Positions 24,787 to 33,204 of a DNA stretch of 33,787 bases are shown here, one piece after another. Source of the DNA: Spirochaetaceae bacterium. Its GTDB lineage: Bacteria; Spirochaetota; Spirochaetia; B11-G9. The stretch lies in contig DAOWEB010000101.1 of NCBI GenBank assembly GCA_030638735.1, positions 1 through 33,787 of the forward strand, in the 5' to 3' direction. Both the position numbers and the translations under genes were made by a program. How positions within the stretch are numbered: the stretch's first letter is position 1; every line of letters starts with the position of its first letter. Below the pieces are notes generated by a model. The model saw nothing but the letters and a program-made list of their open reading frames with translations. It had not been told where the DNA came from and searched no databases.

Positions 24787-24809
24787 AGAGTTAAGGAATA
24801 TATATATAT

Positions 24810-26027
24810 ATGAAAACAAGAACATTTATTTCAACCGGGCATTTGATAGATTCAGGCATTATGTCCGAAATATTTAATACCATTATGAATGAGGGTGCTG
24901 ATTATGAAGTTACTTCTTTTAATATTGGTAAGAGGAAAAGTGAAAAATCCAGGCTTGAGTTGATACTTAAGTGTGAGGATTTGGAAAAACTTGAAATTCT
25001 CTCCAGCCAGTTGACCTCTCTTGGTGCATACGAGAAGGGTGCAATAGAATCAGTTTTTAAACCGGCAGAAAAAGACAGTAATGTGCCTGAGGATTTTTAC
25101 TCTACATCAAACCACCGTACAGAGATTTTTTTAAATGGGAAGTGGGCAAATGTAAGTTTCCAGAGAATGGATGCAGTTATAGTTCTTAAAGAGTCTGGAC
25201 CTGGTTGTGTTAAATTAAGAGATGTAAGGAAGGGGGATCGTATACTTTGCGGTTCTGAATCTGTTCGTGTTTTTCCACCGGTTTCTGACATAAGAGACTC
25301 CGGATTTGGTTTTATGTCAAATGATGTTTCCTCAGAAAGAAGTGATAACATTGCAGTTATAAAAATAGCAGATGAGCTTAAATTGTTAAAAAAAGAGGGT
25401 AAAAAAGCTATTGTTGTAGCAGGTCCTGTTGTTATACATACCGGTGGCGGCAGTGCTCTTGCCGGTTTAGTCAGAGATGGCTGGATTCACGGTCTTTTAG
25501 GTGGAAATGCTATTGCTGTTCACGATATTGAATCCTGCTTCTATGGTACCTCTTTAGGTGTGGATCTGGAGACAGGAAAACAGGCTGTTGGCGGGCATTA
25601 TCATCATATGCGGGCAATAAACAGAGTAAATCATTATGGTTCCATTAAAAATACTGTAGAAGCGGGCGCACTAAAATGTGGACTTATGTATGAAATTGTA
25701 AAGGCAGATATACCCTATAGTCTGGCAGGTTCCATAAGAGATGATGGTCCATTACCTGAAACAGAAATGGATATGATAAAAGCCCAGGCAGCATATTCAG
25801 AAATAATAAAAGCTACAGACATGATTATAATGCTCTCTACAATGCTTCATTCAATAGGAACAGGTAATATGACTCCCTCCTGGGTAAAAACAGTTTGTGT
25901 GGATATTAATCCATCTGTTGTAACCAAGCTTTCCGACAGGGGTACCAGTCAGGCTGTGGGTATTGTAAGTGATGTTGGATTATTTTTAAGGGCTCTTGCT
26001 ACAAGATTGGGGGTTGATCACCAGTAA
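24810..26027 (+). CDS. LOR/SDH-domain protein, ornithine cyclodeaminase-like (TIGR00300 type)
   Basis: 405 residues of the LOR/SDH bifunctional-enzyme-domain family. It corresponds to the C-terminal half of cyanobacterial AgrE/ArgZ, where this part converts ornithine to proline and ammonia. The N-terminal domain (about 1-110) is a regulatory-looking fold. A middle segment has SGPGCVKLRDVRKGDRIL, and the C-terminal nucleotide-binding region has VVAGPVVIHTGGGSALAGL and LGGNAIAVHDIE. The arginine dihydrolase domain of AgrE is absent, so this is the stand-alone form seen in some bacteria and archaea. One base separates it from a TPR gene. The family is clear; the reaction is carried over from homologues as I recall them. 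Confidence 0.82.
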   Translation: MKTRTFISTGHLIDSGIMSEIFNTIMNEGADYEVTSFNIGKRKSEKSRLELILKCEDLEKLEILSSQLTSLGAYEKGAIESVFKPAEKDSNVPEDFYSTSNHRTEIFLNGKWANVSFQRMDAVIVLKESGPGCVKLRDVRKGDRILCGSESVRVFPPVSDIRDSGFGFMSNDVSSERSDNIAVIKIADELKLLKKEGKKAIVVAGPVVIHTGGGSALAGLVRDGWIHGLLGGNAIAVHDIESCFYGTSLGVDLETGKQAVGGHYHHMRAINRVNHYGSIKNTVEAGALKCGLMYEIVKADIPYSLAGSIRDDGPLPETEMDMIKAQAAYSEIIKATDMIIMLSTMLHSIGTGNMTPSWVKTVCVDINPSVVTKLSDRGTSQAVGIVSDVGLFLRALATRLGVDHQ

Positions 26028-26028
26028 A

Positions 26029-26553
26029 ATGAATTATGATGATTTAGAGGCTGGTTTTAATGAAGCTGATTATCTGATGCAGACTGGGAAATTTAGATCT
26101 GCAATAAAGCTTCTATTTAAATACAGGAAAAAACATCCGGGGAATTCTCTGATCAATTTTAATCTTGGAGTAGTTTACTACAAATCAGGAATGTATATAA
26201 AATCAATCTATTCACTGGAAGAAGCTGTTAAACAGGGAGCAGATGAACCTGAAATTTTTAATCAGCTTGGCCTTGCCTATGACCGGAATAATGATTTGGA
26301 TGGGGCAAGAGCATATTACAAAAAAGCCCTGGAGATGGATGCCGGTTTTGCAATGGCCTGGAATAATCTTGGTGTAACATATTTTTTAGGTGGAGATTTT
26401 TTAACAGCAAAGTTTAATTTTGAGAAGGCCCTGGAATTTGATAATTCAGATCCTGATTCATGGTTTAATCTCCGTGATACCTGCACAGAACTTGGTCTGA
26501 CCAAAGAAGCGGAAGATGCTGATTTAAAGTACCACGAACTTCTCAGGCACTAA
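26029..26553 (+). CDS. TPR-repeat protein
   Basis: 174 residues from the ATG one base after the preceding stop; longer in-frame starts fall inside the upstream gene. About three to four tetratricopeptide repeats are visible. They include LINFNLGVVYYKSGMY, IFNQLGLAYDRNNDLDGA, AWNNLGVTYFLGGDFLTA and SWFNLRDTCTELGLTKEA. A soluble adaptor without catalytic motif or signal peptide. It is translated with the LOR/SDH protein and may bind it, which is inference from spacing. Confidence 0.88.
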   Translation: MNYDDLEAGFNEADYLMQTGKFRSAIKLLFKYRKKHPGNSLINFNLGVVYYKSGMYIKSIYSLEEAVKQGADEPEIFNQLGLAYDRNNDLDGARAYYKKALEMDAGFAMAWNNLGVTYFLGGDFLTAKFNFEKALEFDNSDPDSWFNLRDTCTELGLTKEAEDADLKYHELLRH

Positions 26554-26657
26554 TAATCCTCTTCGAAGTATTCAAATCCGTCAATAATATCCAGATAAAC
26601 ACCATCAAATCCTGCATCAAGTATTAACCTTAAATTTTTGATATATTTTCTCCAGGT
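26550..26657 (-). pseudogene. Remnant of a TM1410/GH114-type TIM-barrel hydrolase gene
   Basis: On the minus strand a frame lacking a start codon reads WRKYIKNLRLILDAGFDG followed by VYLDIIDGFEYFEEDY and a stop. GFDGVYLDIID with a following EYF is characteristic of TM1410/GH114-like proteins (endo-galactosaminidase family, sometimes misnamed cysteinyl-tRNA synthetase). About 35 of some 250-300 expected residues remain, bounded by an in-frame stop upstream. Its stop overlaps the TPR gene stop on the other strand. Confidence 0.65.
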
Positions 26658-26677
26658 TTAATTTTCTACAGTAGAAA

Positions 26678-28747
26678 TTAAATTTTGCATCCTGCACAAA
26701 TCCTCGCTGCATTAATTTGGATAGACATTCTTTTAATGGAATTTATCACATTGGAATCATCAATTCCATCAAGAATATCATAATATAATTTCCAGCCTTC
26801 TTTATCATTATTATATGCTTTCAGAAGAAGATCTCCATCCCCATATGCAAATTCAATTGATCTCTCAAGTCGTTCAAAACTCTGAATCATGAAATCTGAA
26901 GCCAGCTGATCATTTCCTGCTTCAAACAAATCAGCAGCTTTCATACAGAAACGTAACAGTACAGTTGTAATGGGGATTTTACTTACAAAACTTCCTGTAA
27001 AGGGATCAATAGTATTTTTAATTTCAGATATATCTTCAGTTAAAATTTCCGCATATCTGGAAAAGTAAAGGGTTCTGATAAAGTCCCCTATCATATTTCC
27101 AGCGGAAGCGGCTTTCATTGCATCTCCTGCAAAAGCTTCTTTATCGTGTCTCATTATCAGGCCGTCTTCATGGAGATATGCAAGACCAGTAGAGTTATTT
27201 CCCAGAACAGATAGAAGGTATGCCTGATCTTCTGCTCTTCCAATAAACCCAGGTGTAAATGGTCTATGCTTTCGTAGCGATTTTACCAGTATTCCGTTTG
27301 TTCCTCCTGTTACATGTATTCTCTGTATACATGAAGTTTTTCCGTCTATTTTATTTTCTCCATACCGGGTTGCCAGTTCTGATCCTGTTGAAAGCCCCAT
27401 CATAAGTTTGCTGTAAAAGAATCTTTCCTCCAGTTTCAAATCCTGTCTGTCATCGAATACAACATCCGGAGTAAATAATCCCTTATGAATATCTTTTTCA
27501 TTTACAAGTGCACCTGCAATCATCCCAAGTTCAATTTCATTTCCAGAGGAATCAATTCCCTCGGCTCCCCATAGTGGTGTCTTGAAGTGTTCGAATGCAC
27601 TTTTTCCTGATTGTTCTTTTAGTTCTTTTTCAGGGAATATCTGATCAAGGTCTATCTTAAATGTTGCACTCTTATCAGCATCTACCAATATATTCCAGAA
27701 TGCTGTTATTGCCTTTAAAAAGGAGTAATGTCGACCATACTCACCATCAACACCAAAGACTGATTTTAAAATATTTTCTCTAAATTGATTATCAGTATCT
27801 GATTTTCCCATAAGTAAAGCTGCAGGAAGAAATATTTCGTCTATAAGTTTTTCTGTATCTTCTTCTGTAAAAATATAAATATCCAGATGTTCAAAACTTC
27901 CATAGTTTTCAAGCTCTTCTTTAATATATTTTTTTGCAATTTTTTGAAGACCTTTATGGGTTACAGAAGCGGAAAGAATGCAGGTTAGTTTTTGATCCTT
28001 ATCCATATTCCCATTTTTTTTCTCATACTCTGCAGTTTTATTTAAACCATTTAGGCCATATATTATTTCATTGGCCTCTGGAGGCGTACCAATAAGTATA
28101 GGGTGATCATAAAAAAATGCTTGTTTTTCCCCAGCCGCCAATCTTATTCCATTTTTAAGATCATCAGAATAATTTAGATAATCTATATCAGTTTTTGAAT
28201 TTGGCACAGTTATAAGAATGTTAGAGGTAAAGATTACCTGTTTCCCCGGGCTTATAATGGGGTTAGGATTTTCAGCTGTTATTTTAACTGTTCTGAGATC
28301 TCTTAATTCTTTGGATCTACTCTCTTTATTCTTAAAGATATTTTCTGCTTCAGGAAAGAATACTGACCAATATGCATCTACTGAATCCAAATCGAAAAAA
28401 CTATTATTTTTAGATATGTGATTTTCTAAATTTAATAACTTCAGTTTAAAATCATCATCCTGATTTATCTTATTTTCTATTTCTTTTTCTACAAGGTTTT
28501 TACCGTTGAGATAGAACTTTGCAAGATTTCCATAAAAATTATTACTTTTCATTTCTTCAAGATATGCTTTGGCATTTTTATATTCAGAATGATCAGAACC
28601 GGATAGTATGATCATAAATGCTGTATTTAATGAACGGCATATAATGCTTTGGTTTTTATTATCTGCCTCTGATATGATTTCAAATTTTTCTGTGGGAAAA
28701 TTTTCATTATTTTCCAATATCCAATTAATTGCTTTTCCAATATTCAT
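26678..28747 (-). CDS. Large unknown protein with GT-A glycosyltransferase-like motifs
   Basis: 689 residues, no signal peptide or membrane segment; not assigned to a named family. From about 335 to 515 it carries features of nucleotide-sugar transferases. There is a DAD motif at about 356-358 in NILVDADKSATF, a second acidic pair IDLDQIF, and a segment SAFEHFKTPLWGAEG. HVTGGTNGILVKSLRKHRP then leads into GRAEDQAYLLSVL (about 503-515), like the GGxNG...ED acceptor region of GT2 enzymes. The N-terminal 330 residues and C-terminal helices are unassigned, and the chain ends with a CAGC pair. GGGGAA precedes the ATG. It follows the patatin gene on the same strand after 73 bases. Glycosyltransferase is a reasoned guess. 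Confidence 0.75.
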   Translation of the reverse strand: MNIGKAINWILENNENFPTEKFEIISEADNKNQSIICRSLNTAFMIILSGSDHSEYKNAKAYLEEMKSNNFYGNLAKFYLNGKNLVEKEIENKINQDDDFKLKLLNLENHISKNNSFFDLDSVDAYWSVFFPEAENIFKNKESRSKELRDLRTVKITAENPNPIISPGKQVIFTSNILITVPNSKTDIDYLNYSDDLKNGIRLAAGEKQAFFYDHPILIGTPPEANEIIYGLNGLNKTAEYEKKNGNMDKDQKLTCILSASVTHKGLQKIAKKYIKEELENYGSFEHLDIYIFTEEDTEKLIDEIFLPAALLMGKSDTDNQFRENILKSVFGVDGEYGRHYSFLKAITAFWNILVDADKSATFKIDLDQIFPEKELKEQSGKSAFEHFKTPLWGAEGIDSSGNEIELGMIAGALVNEKDIHKGLFTPDVVFDDRQDLKLEERFFYSKLMMGLSTGSELATRYGENKIDGKTSCIQRIHVTGGTNGILVKSLRKHRPFTPGFIGRAEDQAYLLSVLGNNSTGLAYLHEDGLIMRHDKEAFAGDAMKAASAGNMIGDFIRTLYFSRYAEILTEDISEIKNTIDPFTGSFVSKIPITTVLLRFCMKAADLFEAGNDQLASDFMIQSFERLERSIEFAYGDGDLLLKAYNNDKEGWKLYYDILDGIDDSNVINSIKRMSIQINAARICAGCKI

Positions 28748-28820
28748 TAGTGTTCCCCTATATTTATCAGTATATAATAATGTAAAAAGTTATTCTCAGT
28801 TTTAATCAGCAGTTCCTCTT

Positions 28821-30161
28821 TTATTTTTCCAGAAGAGTGTTATATCTTAACATAAAATCATAATAACCTTTTGGTATAGAAATATTGTCTATTGAGTTTT
28901 TATTCAGATATTTCAGAAACTTAATAATTTTCTGGTAACGTAAATTTATTATAAATTCAAATATTGGAGAGTTTAGTCTTATTTTTTCAATTCCAATAAT
29001 AATTTGATGAAGCATTTCTTTTTGTGTGTATATAGTCAGAGGTTCAATGTATGTAATTCCTGCCAGTTTCTCCATGAGATCCAGACTGATATTTTCTGTT
29101 TTATTATCAAACTTGCTTAGTAATGCAGATTTAAAAACAGGTATTACAAGATCTGTAAAATATTTATTTGTTTTTACTCTTTTATTTTTGCCAATTCCAA
29201 GAAGACGCAATGCCTCTTTCTGTTTTTCTATATTTAGATTGTTAAACATTTTTTCAATTATATTTTCGTAACCGTAAATATAGTATTCTTCACCATACAG
29301 ATAGTTATATTTTTTCATTGTATCAAGATAACCTTCAATAAGGTACTTTTCAGATATGTCTTTTTCAAATGTTAGAAAGGATCCATAATGTTCTCTGGGT
29401 TTTATTATAGTTAGATTATAAGAGTTATAAAAGTTTTGTTTTACAGAATTGGCAATGTCGATAGGGGTCTGAAATGCAAGATCGACAACAACTATATCCT
29501 TAAATCCTCTGTTTACAGCCATCTCAACAGGGACATTGCTGTAAACCCCTCCATCAATAAGGGTTTCTCCCCTAATCTCCGCTCTTTTAAATAATGGGAA
29601 ATTAGCACTTGCAAGAATATAATCAATTAATTCGCCTTCAGGTATTTGATCAATATAGAGCATAATTGGCTCCATTTTTGAAACCGAAAAAATTACAAGA
29701 CCATAATCGATCTCTGATGATCTTACTTCCTCTTCAGAAATTATATTTGTTAATAATTGTCTTAGAGGGGAAACATCAATTCCTTTGTTAGATCTGAATT
29801 CCTTCATGATATCTATATAATTTTCAAATGAAAGTTTATCAAAATCTCCCCGTAAAAAATTTTCTGCTGCAGTTGATATATCCATTACAGTAAAATATGA
29901 TATTTCAAACCATAGATCTCTAACCTTTTTATAGTCGTTCATAATTATTCCAGGTCCATTAATTGAACCTACAGAAGCACCGTATACTCCACCTATTTTG
30001 AAACCAAGATCAGATAAAGCTTTCCATACACCTATTTCATATGCACCTCTGCCTCCCCCTCCTGAGAAAACCAGGGCAATCTCCTGATCTGTCTGTATCT
30101 GTGCTGAAAGTAAATTAGTTGAGAAAATAATTAATAATATCAAAAACAGTTTATTGATCAT
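28821..30161 (-). CDS. Secreted patatin-like phospholipase
   Basis: 446 residues from the ATG at 30161, chosen because a signal peptide (MINKLFLILLIIFSTNLLSA, probable cut after A20) begins there; an in-frame ATG at 30206 would add 15 polar residues. Patatin motifs are complete: the oxyanion loop SGGGGRGAYEIG (33-44), nucleophile S63 in GASVG, and D203 in DGGVYSN. These form the Ser-Asp dyad of a lipid acyl hydrolase. The C-terminal 230 residues are lysine-rich and not recognised; no beta-barrel (POTRA/Omp85) part as in PlpD is evident. A periplasmic or secreted phospholipase/esterase, possibly a virulence or predation factor or a membrane-lipid recycler. Substrate unknown. Confidence 0.87.
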   Translation of the reverse strand: MINKLFLILLIIFSTNLLSAQIQTDQEIALVFSGGGGRGAYEIGVWKALSDLGFKIGGVYGASVGSINGPGIIMNDYKKVRDLWFEISYFTVMDISTAAENFLRGDFDKLSFENYIDIMKEFRSNKGIDVSPLRQLLTNIISEEEVRSSEIDYGLVIFSVSKMEPIMLYIDQIPEGELIDYILASANFPLFKRAEIRGETLIDGGVYSNVPVEMAVNRGFKDIVVVDLAFQTPIDIANSVKQNFYNSYNLTIIKPREHYGSFLTFEKDISEKYLIEGYLDTMKKYNYLYGEEYYIYGYENIIEKMFNNLNIEKQKEALRLLGIGKNKRVKTNKYFTDLVIPVFKSALLSKFDNKTENISLDLMEKLAGITYIEPLTIYTQKEMLHQIIIGIEKIRLNSPIFEFIINLRYQKIIKFLKYLNKNSIDNISIPKGYYDFMLRYNTLLEK

Positions 30162-30315
30162 TAAATCGTATATACCTCTTTTACTATGATATCTAAATAT
30201 ATTCATTCAATAGAATATATCTCTCTTTAATTTTTATACAAGTACTATAAGTCAGGTTGTTTAGGAAGTTTAAAAAGATATAGAATGAGTATCTATAAGC
30301 ATGAGAGGAGATATT

Positions 30316-31452
30316 ATGAAAATTTTAATAGCACCGGATTCATTTAAAGGTTCTGCAACAAGTAGAAAAGCTGCAGAAGCAATAGGAAAAGGTGTTCATC
30401 TGGTATTTCCAAATGCTGAGTTAATTGAAATCCCTGTTGCAGATGGTGGTGAAGGTACAGTAGAAGCCCTGACAGATAGCCTTAAAGGTCAGGTGGTTAA
30501 AAAGAGAGTTAAAGGTCCCCTTGGTGAACTTGTAGATGCAGAGTACGGCATATTACCTGGAGAAGTTGCAGTTATTGAGATGGCTTCCGCATCAGGGCTG
30601 CCTTTAATCCCTGATAATAAACGTAATCCCCTGATAACTTCCACATACGGTACAGGACAACTGATACTGGATGCCATGGAAAGGGGTTGCAGGGAAATTA
30701 TTCTTGGAATAGGCGGCAGTGCTACTAACGATGGCGGTACAGGTATGGCCAGAGCTCTTGGATTTAGATTTTTAGACTTAGAGGGAAAAGAGCTTCCTGA
30801 AGGTGGCGGATCAGTAATTGGCCTTGCAGATATTGATGATTCAGGAATAGATAAAAGAATTTTAGAAACCAATTTTCTTATTGCCTGTGATGTGACAAAT
30901 CCTCTTACCGGCCCTGAGGGTGCCAGTTATATATATGGAGCACAAAAAGGAGCATCCCAATCAGATATACAGCATCTGGATGACGCTTTGGGAAAACTTG
31001 CAGAAATTATAAATATCAAATATTCCAGAGCCAATGATAACATTCCCGGAGCAGGAGCAGCTGGAGGTCTTGGCTATGGTCTGATGGAATTTTGTGGAGG
31101 AACCCTAAAATCAGGAATTGAAATTGTTCTGGATCTTATAAAATTTAATGATTATTTAGATGGTGTTGATCTTGTTATAAGCGGTGAAGGTCGTATTGAT
31201 GGACAGTCTGTTTATGGAAAGGTTCCTGTTGGAATTGCCGGCAGAGCAAAAAAGAAAAATATACCTGTTCTGGTTGTTGTTGGAGATATAGGTCCAAAAG
31301 TTGAAGCTGTTTATGATCATGGTATAGATGCTGTAATGAGTTCTGTAAATAAGGCAATGAGCCTGGATGAGGCAATGTCCCGTGCCTACGAACTTCTAAT
31401 TGACAGCTCATCCAGGGCAATGAGAATGATTAAGATAGGGATGGAAATATAA
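30316..31452 (+). CDS. glxK: Glycerate kinase (GarK/GlxK family)
   Basis: 378 residues phosphorylating D-glycerate to a phosphoglycerate that enters glycolysis. The family opening MKILIAPDSFKGS, then PVADGGEGTVEAL, LGIGGSATNDGGTGMARALG and a C-terminal SGEGRIDGQS are all present. The ATG at 30316 is preferred: AGGAGAT lies directly upstream, whereas the ATG at 30301 would place that site inside the gene. It is convergent with the adenylate cyclase gene (7-base gap). No other glycerate or glyoxylate genes are nearby, so the source of glycerate is not shown. Confidence 0.93.
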   Translation: MKILIAPDSFKGSATSRKAAEAIGKGVHLVFPNAELIEIPVADGGEGTVEALTDSLKGQVVKKRVKGPLGELVDAEYGILPGEVAVIEMASASGLPLIPDNKRNPLITSTYGTGQLILDAMERGCREIILGIGGSATNDGGTGMARALGFRFLDLEGKELPEGGGSVIGLADIDDSGIDKRILETNFLIACDVTNPLTGPEGASYIYGAQKGASQSDIQHLDDALGKLAEIINIKYSRANDNIPGAGAAGGLGYGLMEFCGGTLKSGIEIVLDLIKFNDYLDGVDLVISGEGRIDGQSVYGKVPVGIAGRAKKKNIPVLVVVGDIGPKVEAVYDHGIDAVMSSVNKAMSLDEAMSRAYELLIDSSSRAMRMIKIGMEI

Positions 31453-31459
31453 CTTCTCT

Positions 31460-33118
31460 TTATTTTCTGTTAAGAACTGTATCTCCTGTCCAGTTTTTAT
31501 CTGGAGGGTTTAGTATATACTTATTGCATCTTTCCAGAAAAAGTTTCGAAGAGGAATCTGTTTTGAGTAGTTTTTGTGTAATCTGGAAAAATGTCATAGC
31601 TGTTCGAAACTCTCTTTTATAGAAATAATCAACACCGGTTTCATGAGCTTCCCATGCTTCTTTTTTAGCCGGAGTCAGATTTCTGCAAACTGAATATATA
31701 TCTACACTGACAGTTTTGCCTTTTACAACAACTTTATCTATAAGCCTGCAGGGAAGTTCTTTATAAACTTCGTTATATAAGGATTCTGAAATTAGTATTG
31801 GTTCTTTATATAATTTAGTAAGTCCTTCCAGTCTGGATGCAAGGTTTACCATATCTCCAATAATAGTATAATCCATTTTTTTCTCTGAACCCATGTTCCC
31901 AATAGTTACCTCTCCGTAATTAATGCCCATACCTATTTTAAATTCTTTTCTTCCCTGTTTTTTTTGCCACTTATTAAAACCTTCCAGTTTTTCTATCATC
32001 TCCAGTCCTGACAGAACAGATTGAAGTGCATCGTCTTCATGGTGGACAGGAGCACCGAAAAAAGCCATTATTGCATCACCAATATATTTATCTACAATTC
32101 CATTATGACCTGTAATTACGTCGACCATGGTTTCAAAATATTTATTTAAAGATTCGACAAGTTTATCCGGTTCCAGCCCTTCTGAAATTGTGGTGAAACT
32201 TCTAATATCAGAAAATAGTATCGATAGAACTCTGTTTTCTCCTATAAGCATAGATTCAGGATCAGTAAAAAATTTATCAATTACATCTTTTGGAACATAT
32301 TTTTGAAAAATATTACGAATCTTTATCTCCTTGTGTTCAGAGACAACTGCCTGGAGTGCATATCTCTTCATCTGGTTATAAGCTTTTTCAAGTTCTCCTG
32401 TCATTATATTAAAAAAATGTCCCAGTTTCCCGGTTTCATCTTTATATTGGAGGGTAACCTTGGTGGATAGGTCATTTGTAGTAATTATATTTTTTATTGC
32501 ATCTACTATATTTTCCAAAGGTTTTGTAAGGTAACTGGAGAAACCAATCAGAAGTATAATCGCAACTATTAAAGATATAAGAAATATTATGCCCGTTCGA
32601 AAATATAATTGGGTAATTGATCCGTAAAATGTATCTTTTTCTACAGTTATAAGAATAAACCAGTTGAATGGTTCAAAAAAAATAGTTTCAGCAATCAGTT
32701 CAATATTATTAAGACTGATATTCTGCCATCCTTCGGTTTTATTTATAATAAGCTGTCTTAGTAACTCTTTATCTTTTTCATTTAATTGGAGCTCTGAGCT
32801 TTGCATTACAAGGTTTCCGGAATAATCTACTGCTAAAATATGTTCAGAATTACTGTTTATAAGTGATTTTGCAAAACCTTCTACAGCGGACTTGGAAATA
32901 TCAATAAATTCTTCATTTTTATCCATATCATTGGAAACCAGCAGATTCCATTGGTTTTCCATATAATTATTAAGAACTTCTGTTTTAAAGGTAAGAAATT
33001 CAGTTGCCACTAGTGTTATTCCATTTCTTGCTGACAATCCTGCAACAATTAAAGTTAATATAAGAGGTGTAATTATTAGAGGCAGTGTTATGAGGATTAT
33101 TTTTGAACGTATATTCAC
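31460..33118 (-). CDS. Membrane-bound class III adenylate cyclase with Cache-like sensor
   Basis: 552 residues: membrane helix about 8-28, extracytoplasmic sensor about 29-172 with Cache/PAS-like strands (HILAVDYSGNLVM, FNWFILITVEKDTF), second helix about 173-194, HAMP about 195-247, catalytic domain about 290-475. The active-site set is complete: D304 (LFSDIRSFT), K344 and D348 (DKYIGD), T418 (DYTIIGD), N425 and R429. This favours ATP as substrate and cAMP as product. A C-terminal helical pair (about 485-540) looks TPR-like. It would convert an external signal into cAMP and is independent of the soluble cyclase at 9048-10613. Divergent from the coiled-coil gene at the right edge. Confidence 0.93.
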   Translation of the reverse strand: MNIRSKIILITLPLIITPLILTLIVAGLSARNGITLVATEFLTFKTEVLNNYMENQWNLLVSNDMDKNEEFIDISKSAVEGFAKSLINSNSEHILAVDYSGNLVMQSSELQLNEKDKELLRQLIINKTEGWQNISLNNIELIAETIFFEPFNWFILITVEKDTFYGSITQLYFRTGIIFLISLIVAIILLIGFSSYLTKPLENIVDAIKNIITTNDLSTKVTLQYKDETGKLGHFFNIMTGELEKAYNQMKRYALQAVVSEHKEIKIRNIFQKYVPKDVIDKFFTDPESMLIGENRVLSILFSDIRSFTTISEGLEPDKLVESLNKYFETMVDVITGHNGIVDKYIGDAIMAFFGAPVHHEDDALQSVLSGLEMIEKLEGFNKWQKKQGRKEFKIGMGINYGEVTIGNMGSEKKMDYTIIGDMVNLASRLEGLTKLYKEPILISESLYNEVYKELPCRLIDKVVVKGKTVSVDIYSVCRNLTPAKKEAWEAHETGVDYFYKREFRTAMTFFQITQKLLKTDSSSKLFLERCNKYILNPPDKNWTGDTVLNRK

Positions 33119-33204
33119 CTTTGTTTATTATCGCTATATAAAGTTGTATACTTAACCGATACTCGTTAAAGACTACAACTAATTTATTACGGCTGGTAAA
33201 TAGC

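Noticed and set aside
24799-24810. Alternating TA run before the LOR/SDH gene, considered as a phase-variable repeat
   Set aside because: It is only about six units, common in AT-rich leaders, and lies between ribosome site and start with acceptable spacing.
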